Positions 7,193-15,771 of a stretch of DNA of 64,000 nt are shown piece after piece (within the stretch, counting starts at the first letter, position 1; each line of letters begins with the position of its first letter). The DNA comes from an uncultured Pseudohongiella sp. (lineage in GTDB: Bacteria; Pseudomonadota; Gammaproteobacteria; Pseudomonadales; Pseudohongiellaceae), in the NCBI GenBank assembly GCA_951812715.1, contig OX638323.1:2274577-2338576 (forward strand), in the 5' to 3' direction. The notes below the pieces were generated by a model. That model was given only the letters and a program-made list of their open reading frames with translations, was not told where the DNA came from and did no database searches. Position numbers and translations under genes: made by a program.

Positions 7193-8638
7193 TCAAGTCG
7201 CGAGCCAGATCAGAATGCCGGTGCCGAGCACGATAAATTGACTGATGCGGTCCTCTACGGCGAAAAGTACCGGATCCTCGTTGAGCCGCCCGGTTCGAGC
7301 CAGTCTCCAGATGCGGCCGAGCAGGACGAGCAACAAGGGACAAATCAGCCACAGTATTAAAGGCGTATTATAGAGCCGGGTGGTCGCTGGAGAATTGATG
7401 TAAAACGCGAATACAACCACCGACATGACGCTGGCCAGTACGCCGATTATCGATAGTAGCGGCTCGTGGGCCTTGCGATAGGCCCGTCCGCCGATGGCGC
7501 TGGCTGTCGCGGCTTGCAGGTTGACGAGTTCCGTGACCCGCTTGACCATGGCCAGGCCGAGGAAAAAGCAGAGTGAAAAGGCGATCAAATAGTTCGTGGT
7601 CACTATAGTAATCGCCTCCGCGCCCGCTGCAACGCGCAAGGCATAGAGAACCGCCAGCGTGACCACGTCGAGCAGGAACACCCGTTTCAGCGCGAAACTG
7701 TACAGGCAGGTCAGCAGCCAGTAGATCAGCAGCGCGAGACGGAAATCTGTCGGCAACAGCAGCGAGACCAGGAAAGCCCCGAGCAACAGCGCGGGCGCGG
7801 CGGCGAAACCGGCGGCAAGCGGCAATTCTCCCGATGCAAATGGCCGATTACACTTGGTCTGGTGAACTCTGTCGCTTTCCAGGTCGAGCATGTCATTGAG
7901 GATATAAACACTCGATGCGCACAGGCAGAAACACAGGAAGCCGATTGTGGCGGCGAGCAGCAATTCCGGCTGCGTCAATTGATGGGACAGGATCAGCGGC
8001 ACGAACAGCAGCGTATTCTTGAGCCATTGATGGGGCCGCACGGCCCGCAGCAGCGGTCCGAACAGCGTGGGGGTTGAATCGAACCGCAACACTTCGGCCG
8101 GGCTATTCTCAATTCGGCTGTGGACCGACGGACCGGCGTTCACCAGCAAGATCTGCCCCGCCCTGGCCCAGATGGGAAGATCGGCGCGCGAATCGCCGGC
8201 GTAGGCGAACTGTTCGCCTCGACCTATCTCTTCTATGCGCCGCAACTTGTTCAACGCTTTGAGATTGGTTTTCTCATCGCTGCCGATGGCGGCGTCGAAT
8301 AGTCCGACATGGTCGGCCACGGCGCTCACATACGATTGATTTGAGGCCGATATCAGCGTAATCGCCCGTCCCCCCGCCCGTTGCACCCTGAGCCAGGCCA
8401 GGAATTCCTCGTTATATGGAAGTCCGGCCGGGTCGATCTTCACCCGGCGCGCGAGTTGATGTTTCAGCCAGGCGCGGCCCCGCAACAGCCAGAAGGGAAT
8501 GACGGCCAGGTAAAGCGGATTGCGCCTGATCAGCAATAGCAGCGATTCGAACAGCAGATCCGTGCGGATCAGGGTTTCGTCGAGGTCGACGAACAGATGC
8601 GCGTTCTCATCAGTTGCCTTGCCGGTTTCAATAGTCAT
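7193..8638 (-). CDS. HAD phosphatase-UbiA prenyltransferase fusion (decaprenyl-phosphate phosphoribosyltransferase-like)
   Basis: 481 residues. Residues about 14-170 are a HAD hydrolase: DLDETL (nucleophile D18, acid D20), S-A-S at about 97-99 and GDSRAD at 148-153. From about residue 198 a UbiA membrane domain begins (RPHQWLKN), with the Mg-diphosphate motif NDMLDLESDR at 248-257 and TKCNRPFASG after it, then several membrane helices. This is the pattern of the enzymes that join phosphoribose from PRPP to polyprenyl phosphate. I infer that the HAD half removes the 5-phosphate, giving polyprenyl-phospho-ribose, a lipid sugar donor. It overlaps the 3' end of the upstream GT-C-like gene by 11 bases, so the two are translationally linked. 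Confidence 0.85.
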   Translation of the reverse strand: MTIETGKATDENAHLFVDLDETLIRTDLLFESLLLLIRRNPLYLAVIPFWLLRGRAWLKHQLARRVKIDPAGLPYNEEFLAWLRVQRAGGRAITLISASNQSYVSAVADHVGLFDAAIGSDEKTNLKALNKLRRIEEIGRGEQFAYAGDSRADLPIWARAGQILLVNAGPSVHSRIENSPAEVLRFDSTPTLFGPLLRAVRPHQWLKNTLLFVPLILSHQLTQPELLLAATIGFLCFCLCASSVYILNDMLDLESDRVHQTKCNRPFASGELPLAAGFAAAPALLLGAFLVSLLLPTDFRLALLIYWLLTCLYSFALKRVFLLDVVTLAVLYALRVAAGAEAITIVTTNYLIAFSLCFFLGLAMVKRVTELVNLQAATASAIGGRAYRKAHEPLLSIIGVLASVMSVVVFAFYINSPATTRLYNTPLILWLICPLLLVLLGRIWRLARTGRLNEDPVLFAVEDRISQFIVLGTGILIWLAT

Positions 8639-9884
8639 CGATTCCGCCTTCTACCACATTAATGCGAATGTCGGCGTCGGGGTAGTCCCCGTAGCGCAGA
8701 CCGCGCCTGAGGTCCTGCATCGGTTTTTGCGGATAATGCACGGTCAGGATATCTTCCTTTGCTTCCGCCAGGGCATGGACTTCCGCAAAAGTTTGCTGGA
8801 ACTCGACATGCCGGGACCATGTTCGGCCCATGCCCCATACGCTGAGTAGCGCAAGCGCCAGCACCGCTGCCGGCGGCGGCTTCGAGGCGAACAGAACGAA
8901 CAGGCATAGTGTAAACGGAATCAGATACAGCCGGCCGACGAAATGATGGGCGCCCATCAGATGCTCCGTCTGAAAGCCGAACATGCCCAGATACACGACA
9001 GTACTCATGCCAAGGATCGCCAGCGCCGTCAGTTTCGCTCTTAATCCCCGCACGGCCCAGAAGGCCAACAGCAAGGCGCCGCCGCCGATCCAGAATATCG
9101 CGATTCCGGGCCGAAAAGTGTATGTCTGCGCAACGAAACCGCTGGCGAAACTCGCGCTTGAAGGCACATAGAGACTGAACCGCAGGCCGTGAATGTCAGT
9201 CGCGGAACCGAGCGGCACGAATTGTTGCCGCAGCCCCCAATAAGCCAGCGAAACGGCCACGACCGAGAATATGAGCCAGATTCTTGGCTTTACCTTTCCG
9301 GCGCTTGTTGATTCCATATCTTCCCAGAGCAACCAGGCGAACAGCGGCAGGGCCAGCACGTAGGATTCCTTGCAGAACACGGCGAGCGAGAAACTGACGC
9401 CGCAGGCAAGCAAGCGGTTGCTCACATAGGACTGGAGAGCCAGCGCGAGAAAGAACAGGCACAGGGCGTCGAAAATATTCACGAACCAGCTCGCGATGAT
9501 CAAGCTTGAAGCCGAAAACAGCATGACAGTGAAAAAAGCCATTGCACGGTTTGCGTCGACTTCATATCTGCGCGTCAAAGAGTTCGCCAGCAGGCTCGCT
9601 GAACCCAGCAATAGCAAGGCGTTGGCATAACGCAGCCAGACAAAGTTGGCGTCGAACAGCATGGCGAAGCTGTACAGGAGGCTTGTGCCGAGTGGGCGCC
9701 AGGTGACCTGGGGCCGCTCAAATGTCCAAATCGAGATTATGATTTCAAGCAGACTCAGCCCACGCGGATTCACGGAGAATTGTTGGATAATTTCTGTCTC
9801 GTCCCAGACATCGGTAATCATTAGCCCACTGAGAAACACCAGCCAAGTTGCTCCGATGACCATCAATGCCAATTTGAAATACAT
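8628..9884 (-). CDS. multi-pass membrane protein, GT-C glycosyltransferase-like
   Basis: 418 residues with about ten hydrophobic spans and no soluble domain. The first exoloop carries an acidic motif, ITDVWDETE (D25, D28, E29), in the place where GT-C glycosyltransferases hold their catalytic Asp/Glu. I recognise no named family. It is first in a two-gene unit with the HAD-UbiA protein (11-base overlap), which would supply a polyprenyl-phospho-sugar donor; role as a glycosyltransferase using it is inference. A decayed gene end at 13169-13430 encodes a protein with the same C-terminal pattern (GMG.TW..H..FQ, then H(Y/F)P(Q/E)KP). Confidence 0.65.
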   Translation of the reverse strand: MYFKLALMVIGATWLVFLSGLMITDVWDETEIIQQFSVNPRGLSLLEIIISIWTFERPQVTWRPLGTSLLYSFAMLFDANFVWLRYANALLLLGSASLLANSLTRRYEVDANRAMAFFTVMLFSASSLIIASWFVNIFDALCLFFLALALQSYVSNRLLACGVSFSLAVFCKESYVLALPLFAWLLWEDMESTSAGKVKPRIWLIFSVVAVSLAYWGLRQQFVPLGSATDIHGLRFSLYVPSSASFASGFVAQTYTFRPGIAIFWIGGGALLLAFWAVRGLRAKLTALAILGMSTVVYLGMFGFQTEHLMGAHHFVGRLYLIPFTLCLFVLFASKPPPAAVLALALLSVWGMGRTWSRHVEFQQTFAEVHALAEAKEDILTVHYPQKPMQDLRRGLRYGDYPDADIRINVVEGGIDDY

Positions 9885-10163
9885 TAAATCCTTCCGGTGA
9901 CTGCCAATTTTAGATCGTCTTTCCTGGGCATCGGCGGAAAAATCGCGACATAAAACACTCCGCGATCACACTATCCGCAGATGCGAAGAAACAATGGATG
10001 CTAGTAAATCTCAGTGGCATCGTGAAATCATTGCCCAGATTAGATTGCATAACTTACTACTAATGAATATGTTGTTACCATACGGGTACAGAATCTTCGC
10101 GTTAAAGTGCCAGTGGGCAAAATGCCAGCTTGGCGAGTCTTCCAATTGTACAGAATTTACTAG
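9885..10163. other. AT-rich intergenic region between divergent genes
   Basis: 279 bases separating two divergently transcribed membrane-protein genes; it must hold both promoters, but I can place none with confidence. The base composition falls sharply here and stays low through the next gene. Confidence 0.5.
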
Positions 10164-11624
10164 ATGAATACTTCACTAAAAGTTTACTACAATAATTCGA
10201 TGGTTTCGAAATATACAATAATTTCTGGAACGTTTCTGATCATTTTTTCATCGATGGTATTGACAATAGATATTTATGGCTTTTCGATTCCATTTTATGA
10301 CGAATGGGATGCGGAAGCATTCGCAACTTACGCACCATATTTAAAAGGGAAATATGAAGTCGCAAACTTATTCGAACCACATAATGGACATAGAATCGTA
10401 TTAACACGGCTGAGTGCTTTAGCATTTTTTCTATTGAATGGTGGATGGGACCCTGAACTACAAATGCTTTTAAGCGCCTTTTTGCATGCCTTAACAGGAG
10501 CATTCATCGTATATACATTGGTTCGCGATAAAGTAAAACATATTGATCTGTTCGCCATATTTTCGATTGTAATTATGTTTTCAATACCATTTTCATGGAT
10601 GTCTGTGCTAGTAGCATTTCAGACTCAATTCTACTTCATGCTGTTTTTCGCTGCTATTGCAATTTTTTCGCTATCTGAATCCAGGTATTTTCTTGGATAT
10701 CTATTTGCTTTCTGCTCGTATCTATCTATGACTCCGGGAGCTTTTGTGTTACCTGCTTTCATAATTGGAATAGCAGTTAATGCGATAAATGCTGGCTCAT
10801 TTAGACGTAAAGATCTAGTAAGCACACTAACTGCAATTGGAATCTTCTTGCTGATGATTCTCTATCGGGCAGAGACTTCTGCTGATGATATTTATAGAGC
10901 AAGAAATATTCTGGATTTTTCAATTTCAACTGCAGCCGCTTTTTGGTGGCCATTCAGATTAGGTAATCCCCTCGGAATGTTCGTATTTGCTCCTTTCCTG
11001 ATATTTCTATTCAGATCTATCTTTAGTGATCGCACCCATACTTTTTACATTATTTTAGGTGCTTTTGTAATATGTCAAATACTTGCAATGGGATATTTTC
11101 GGGGAGCCTATGGCGTTCCACCTGCCAATAGATATTTATCTATATTTTCGCTTGGTATTTGCGTTAATTTATTATGCTTAGTCGATATGATCAAGCTAAA
11201 GAAAAGTCGTAATGTACTTTGGGGTTTGGGATGGCTGCTTGTAGTAAGTTATGGAGTGATGTTGGCAGCGCACACTTCAGTAACTATCGGTTTACCTGAA
11301 AGGTATGCGCAAAATTCGACAACACAATCCATACTTACTGGATATCTTAGAGATCGAGATATGTCTGTCTTTGAAGCGCATAGTGAATTAGAAATTTCTT
11401 ACACGAACCCCCAAAGGCTGGCAAATATTCTCTCAGATCCAATTGTAGTTTCAATTCTTCCCTCCAGTCTGGTTCCGACTAATCAAGATAAGCTAAGCTC
11501 TATTAAATATTTTCTATTTGAATTTAATTTGGTTTTACTGGTGTTGGGAATGCTAGCGCTATTCTTAGGAAGTATTCTTTTCGTTAGGCAATATAAAAGA
11601 TCTGCGCCGTCATTTTTGAATTAG
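10164..11624 (+). CDS. AT-rich multi-pass membrane protein, GT-C-like
   Basis: 486 residues, mostly hydrophobic, with ten or more predicted spans. The first exoloop contains FYDEWDAEAF (D46, E47, D49) followed by FEPHNGHR, an acidic arrangement like that of GT-C glycosyltransferases; no closer family is recognised. The start could instead be ATG 10200 (MVSKYTII), since neither has a clear ribosome binding site. Codon use is strongly AT-ending, unlike the GC-rich genes on both sides, which points to recent transfer. It probably acts in the inner membrane on a lipid-linked sugar, by analogy only. Confidence 0.6.
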   Translation: MNTSLKVYYNNSMVSKYTIISGTFLIIFSSMVLTIDIYGFSIPFYDEWDAEAFATYAPYLKGKYEVANLFEPHNGHRIVLTRLSALAFFLLNGGWDPELQMLLSAFLHALTGAFIVYTLVRDKVKHIDLFAIFSIVIMFSIPFSWMSVLVAFQTQFYFMLFFAAIAIFSLSESRYFLGYLFAFCSYLSMTPGAFVLPAFIIGIAVNAINAGSFRRKDLVSTLTAIGIFLLMILYRAETSADDIYRARNILDFSISTAAAFWWPFRLGNPLGMFVFAPFLIFLFRSIFSDRTHTFYIILGAFVICQILAMGYFRGAYGVPPANRYLSIFSLGICVNLLCLVDMIKLKKSRNVLWGLGWLLVVSYGVMLAAHTSVTIGLPERYAQNSTTQSILTGYLRDRDMSVFEAHSELEISYTNPQRLANILSDPIVVSILPSSLVPTNQDKLSSIKYFLFEFNLVLLVLGMLALFLGSILFVRQYKRSAPSFLN

Positions 11625-11688
11625 ATCTGGAAAGCAGCCGTTTATTCGCGCTCTTCATTATTGTTCTTAGAGTAATCTTCATCTAAAA

Positions 11689-13149
11689 CTACCAACTTTC
11701 GGCACACAAATAGCAATACAATTTGTAGTTTGGAAACTCGAAATCGGATACTTCGATCAGAGCTTCGGGACGATTTGTTTGCAGGAATGTAACCGCACGC
11801 TCGAAGAATCTCGGCGGTTCGCGAGCGAGAATGTAATCCGGAGGATGCAATTCCAGCCAACTGTTGTAATCGCCTTCCGCAACAAAACCCGCATTGTCGC
11901 TGGTAACAAGGCCCAGAATGTCGATGATCCGACGCTCGGAATACCAGCCAACCGTGCCAATTTCCGCCAATGCTATCGACGCATCGGCAGGAGTATTCTC
12001 GGCGATCCATAATCCGAATTGCCTGTAGTCCTCGCGCACGGTTCTGCCATGCAAGGTCAGATTTATAGCTCCCTGCCAAATCAGCATCAAGGCAAAAAGG
12101 TTGATGAAAGAGATTCGGAAAAAGCCTTTGCGAATGATCTTTATTTTGCCGTAAAGCCAATATATTCCAAGAACCATGTGGCTGGAGAATATCGAGAAAT
12201 GGATCGCGTAATACCACCATTGACCCGGAATGTTCAGACTCGTGAAAAATCCCGTATAGAGCCCCAAGAAACTAATTGAAACCAGTAGATATTGTCGCGC
12301 CTGAACGAGCAGCAGAGAAAGTGAAGCAAGTATCATAAGCATGACTGGAATCACATAGGTTCCGAACACCTGCATTTGATGGGGTAGGCCGAAGCCGTGG
12401 AGCAAGCGTTCACCCAGGCTCAACAGAAAGCGGTTATACCCCCAATGGCCCATCGCGCCTTGGGCGATTTTGGCGACTCCGGATGACGGCGGTAGAGCGC
12501 CATAGTAAAGGCCGTTGAAAATGAGTTGCGCCGACACCAGGATTGTCGGCGCGAGGTAACATCGGAGATCAGGCCATCGTCGGTTATGAATCCAAGTGTT
12601 CAACGCCATTGCCGGCACGAGAAAGACAGCCTCGGGCCGAGTAAGAATCGCAAGCCCAATACAGATTCCGAGAAGGAAAAAATTGTCCTTGAAATATAGA
12701 TAGATACAGAGCCCGACCATGAATGTGAAAAGGCTCGTTTCCATGCCTAGATTGATATATGTCATTCCGGAACCCGCCGCGAACAGGCACGCTAGCGCGG
12801 CGATTCGTCGCTCGGCCATAAACAGTGTTAGAAACCGGTAGAAAATGATGACCGTACCCATGGCCGCCAACACCGAAATCAGCATGGCGCCGTGACGCGC
12901 GTCGCCGAAGAGATACGCCGGCGCCAGCGACAACCAGACGAACAAGGGTGAGGTCAGTCCATTGACGTATTCGCCGGCGTTGTAAACCAGACCGTTTCTG
13001 GAAATCAGATTTTGGATGTATCTCGCATAGATCAAGCCGTCGTCGAGTTCGTGTCCCCGGAACAAGATTCCGTTGACGCCGACGATAAGAACTGAAATTC
13101 CGACTATCCAGTTGGCCGGGTCGCGCGGGTTGATCGCGATGGATTTCAT
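11689..13149 (-). CDS. GT-C glycosyltransferase, AftB-like
   Basis: 486 residues, about ten membrane spans and a C-terminal exposed domain (residues about 370-486). The first loop reads GHELDDGLIYARYIQNL (D36, D37), then GLVYNAGEYVNGLTSPLF, the signature seen in mycobacterial arabinofuranosyltransferase AftB-type and related GT-C enzymes, which use decaprenyl-phospho-arabinose. WIAENTPADASIALAEIGTVGWYSERRIIDILGL is also typical of this group. With a decaprenyl-phosphoribose synthase-like gene 3 kb away, a pentofuranose-type donor is plausible, but the sugar and acceptor are unknown. The gene starts 20 bases after the stop of a truncated pseudogene, so it was probably second in an operon whose first gene was destroyed. 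Confidence 0.75.
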   Translation of the reverse strand: MKSIAINPRDPANWIVGISVLIVGVNGILFRGHELDDGLIYARYIQNLISRNGLVYNAGEYVNGLTSPLFVWLSLAPAYLFGDARHGAMLISVLAAMGTVIIFYRFLTLFMAERRIAALACLFAAGSGMTYINLGMETSLFTFMVGLCIYLYFKDNFFLLGICIGLAILTRPEAVFLVPAMALNTWIHNRRWPDLRCYLAPTILVSAQLIFNGLYYGALPPSSGVAKIAQGAMGHWGYNRFLLSLGERLLHGFGLPHQMQVFGTYVIPVMLMILASLSLLLVQARQYLLVSISFLGLYTGFFTSLNIPGQWWYYAIHFSIFSSHMVLGIYWLYGKIKIIRKGFFRISFINLFALMLIWQGAINLTLHGRTVREDYRQFGLWIAENTPADASIALAEIGTVGWYSERRIIDILGLVTSDNAGFVAEGDYNSWLELHPPDYILAREPPRFFERAVTFLQTNRPEALIEVSDFEFPNYKLYCYLCAESW

Positions 13150-13168
13150 AAATCAGTCCAGAAGCCCT

Positions 13169-13430
13169 TCATTCCAATTCGCCTTCGCGGAGATTAGTGC
13201 GAACAGGCGCGTCTGGGAAGTGGCCGATCACGATTTCACGCTGGAAATCGTCGAGCGGTTTTTCCGGAAAATGCACGAACAAAGTGCCCTCGGTAGATTC
13301 GGCAAGACGATAGAAATCCACACAATTCTACTGAAAAACGAAATGATGACACCAGGTAACTCCCATGCCACAGATGCTGAACAAAGTGACCAACAGGATT
13401 GTCTGCCGCAGTGCCCACGCGAAGACGATT
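13169..13430 (-). pseudogene. 3' remnant of a GT-C-like membrane protein gene
   Basis: Read on the minus strand, the frame ending at the stop 13171-13169 encodes a hydrophobic span, then ICGMGVTWCHHFVFQ, an in-frame TAG at 13331-13329, then FYRLAESTEGTLFVHFPEKP and a short tail. This matches in order the C-terminus of the 8628-9884 protein (WGMGRTWSRHVEFQ, ALAEAKEDILTVHYPQKP). The 5' part is missing and is replaced by a transposase remnant at about 13430. It was probably the first gene of the operon with 11689-13149. Confidence 0.7.
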
Positions 13431-14004
13431 AAGAGTGCCCCCACTGGGTCACGCTGTCCACCAGATTGATCAGATTCACTTTCCTGGCGCAATCCAGATC
13501 GCCCTTGTTCACCAAGTTCACGCTCAACCATCCCGGTGGGTCGAGCGAGTCCAGCTCCCGCAGGTCGCTGACCGCGACCGGACTCGGTCCGTGTGCGGCT
13601 TCAGCGCTTGCGCATCCGTTCGCAGGTGCGGGACCTGTTCAGGTTGTACAGGTGTCCGTTCGACAAACTCGCCAGCTGCTCGAAACGATCATCTCCGTGG
13701 ACCAGGTACTGGCGCCGCAGCACCGCCCGCGTTGCGGGCCCGGACATGTTGTCCAAACCCTCGTCCGCTCGCGCCAACAGACGGATGTCTGTGCCCGCGA
13801 CAGACCCGTGATCTTCTCCAGGAAGCGCTTGATCAGGCCCTTGTCCCGTTCGCCCAGCCGGTCATAGGCTAGGCGGACCAACGTGAGTCCCACCCGATCG
13901 CAGGTGGCCTCGCGGTCCATACCGTCGAAATCCAGAGTCTGGCTGCCCGTCAGAATCGCACGCACATCCTCCATCGTGCGAACCCGTTCAGTTTGTGGTA
14001 TCAC
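13431..14004 (-). pseudogene. decayed copy of the 5.5-7.2 kb IS transposase
   Basis: From GTG 14004, behind a well-spaced GGAGG, the minus strand encodes IPQTERVRTMEDVRAILTG and onward, matching the intact transposase (TLQTERVRTLEDVRAFLTG). After ITGLSRAQ about 30 codons are lost and the frame shifts; the match resumes (RLLAR, EGLDNMSGPATRAVLRRQY, LSNGHLYNL) and stops near the VDSVTQWG block around 13433. The catalytic core beyond that point is gone. The left-end repeat GAGACATGAGCCT is preserved at 14051-14039 together with the preceding TCCAACGA. Confidence 0.85.
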
Positions 14005-14393
14005 GATCTCCCTCCTATGATCCAAGATTCCACGCAAGAGGCTCATGTCTCGTTGGATAAGGCTAAGACTTTCCTTGGTCAGATTCACTCTTAATGCAGT
14101 AAACTGTCGCGTGGCGCATTCCGCAGGCTCAAGCTTCGGAAATAAAGTATGTTAGTTCAAGCAAGAATTTGCGACACTACTGTCTTGCTAAATGTTCGGG
14201 ACAGGCTAATATTACCTTTGATCACAATACGATACAGTGGAAATCGGGTACCCCCGACTTGAGTGGGCATCCTCAAAATTGACTCTTGGCAAGCTCTTGG
14301 CGTAAAGAGGACCGTATATGCACCGGAACGACCTTGTATTCCCAGACCATGAATTTCCTTCCATGAATATCGCTTCATTGACTCTTGGTCCGG

Positions 14394-14681
14394 TACAACG
14401 GTGTCCAGCGCTATACAATGGCCGACGCCGACGAGCGCCGGGACTGACGTTTTTTCGCCGAGTTCGCGCATGGGCTGATCGCGAAGTCACGAAAGCTTTA
14501 TGCGGAAGAGGACTTAGGCTTGAATTTGTCGAACACGGTATACGCACTAGATTCGGCCGCTGCCGATTTCTGCCTTTCGCTATTTCCCCGGAAGGCGCCG
14601 TTCCGTCCGGCCAGGGACGCCGTAAAGATGTACACGAAGTTCGATCTGCGCCGGATTTACTCGCAGCCGAAGTATTACTAA
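14394..14681 (+). pseudogene. IS4-type transposase fragment (DUF4372/DDE_Tnp_1 class)
   Basis: Frame from TAC 14394 to TAA 14679-14681 reads NGVQRYTMADADERRD, an in-frame TGA at 14445-14447 where family members have Trp, then RFFAEFAHGLIAKSRKLYAE, EDLGLNLSNTVYALDS, DFCLSLFPRKAPFRPARDAV and KMYTKFDLR. This is the pattern of IS4-group transposases around the first catalytic Asp (YALDS, followed by LCLSLFPWAPFR and KMHTLLDLRG in family members, from memory). Both ends are lost and the rest of the gene is absent. The stretch 14052-14393 before it shows no gene. Confidence 0.7.
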
Positions 14682-14770
14682 TTGAGAATGATATGAATTC
14701 CAATCATTTAAATTTATTCTATTTATGACAGGAAACTAGTGTTTTCAATGATTCTTTCGAGGTAAAAAAG

Positions 14771-15670
14771 GTGCCAATTTCATCAGCAACACAAGAATTT
14801 TTCCAAATGCTCACAATATGGGGCTGGATATGGATTATTCCGATTCTGGAAAGAATTGTCCCTCAACAAAGGCAAAAATTTCTCCGGCCCGGTATGATTA
14901 ATGACCTGATACATACGTATCACAGAGTACATTTATGGACCTTTTTGAACGCCGCTTTTGCTGCCTGGTTAGCCACCTATACTCGAGAACATGGAGGGGA
15001 GGGACCATTTCTTCGTGGCGCGTTAATTGATGCCCATTGGTCTGTCAATGTTTTATGCGTGATGTTGTTCGGCCACGTCACTTTTTATGTCACTCATTAT
15101 GCGTGCCATAAAGTTCCAATGCTCTGGCAGTTTCACAAGGTTCATCACAGTTCTCTGAACTTAGATTCGTTCTCGACTAGTCGTTTTCATATTTTTGACA
15201 AAACTCTATTTGCCGCTCCTTACTTGTGCCTGGTTACATATTTTCAACCTGACCCAGGAATTGTATTCATTTTTATTGCCTTAAATGATTTTTGGGGACG
15301 CTATAGCCACGCCAACATTTCAGATCCTCATTGGATCGGATATTTTATGAGTAATCCAAAGTTTCATCGTTGGCATCATTCGAATCATCCTGAAGCCATT
15401 GACAAAAACTTTGCTGCTGAATTTAATTTTTTGGATTGGATATTTGGCACCGCCTACTATCCTAAAGACAAAGTGCCTACTGACTTCGGGTTCGAAGGTT
15501 ACAGTAACAACATCGTTGTTCAGCACTATCACCCATTTCTCGACTGTTACAATATCGTCAAGAATGATGGATGGAAGGCTCTTTTTCGTAAACCAAGGCA
15601 AAGCAGTCGAAATAGAAAGGATAAGAATAACACTAGGCGAGATAAACAGGATCAATTTTGTGTTAACTGA
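14771..15670 (+). CDS. sterol desaturase / fatty acid hydroxylase family protein
   Basis: 299 residues from GTG 14771 with GAGGTAAAA upstream. The di-iron histidine boxes are complete: H109-x3-H113, H122-x2-H125-H126, H180 and H199-x2-H202-H203, set among about four membrane spans. Members hydroxylate or desaturate lipid chains with O2; the substrate here is unknown. Base composition is AT-rich, like the acyltransferase gene that follows 101 bases later on the same strand, suggesting that the two arrived together. The basic tail (residues about 270-299) is variable. A role in modifying an envelope lipid made by this locus is inference. Confidence 0.88.
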   Translation: MPISSATQEFFQMLTIWGWIWIIPILERIVPQQRQKFLRPGMINDLIHTYHRVHLWTFLNAAFAAWLATYTREHGGEGPFLRGALIDAHWSVNVLCVMLFGHVTFYVTHYACHKVPMLWQFHKVHHSSLNLDSFSTSRFHIFDKTLFAAPYLCLVTYFQPDPGIVFIFIALNDFWGRYSHANISDPHWIGYFMSNPKFHRWHHSNHPEAIDKNFAAEFNFLDWIFGTAYYPKDKVPTDFGFEGYSNNIVVQHYHPFLDCYNIVKNDGWKALFRKPRQSSRNRKDKNNTRRDKQDQFCVN

Positions 15671-15771
15671 TTTTACGCAAATATCTCTACCTAACACTTG
15701 GCGGAAATTCGGCAATCAGTCATTAGCCAACAATTAATGAGCCATAAGTTGCAAAAAAAGAGTTTCTTTCT

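Noticed and set aside
13399..13872. Plus-strand open frames over the transposase remnant
   Set aside because: Opposite strand of the recognisable decayed transposase; no own similarity.
14157..14471. Minus-strand frame starting MRELGEKTSV
   Set aside because: The plus strand over part of the same bases encodes a recognisable IS4-type transposase fragment, and the minus frame has no family pattern.
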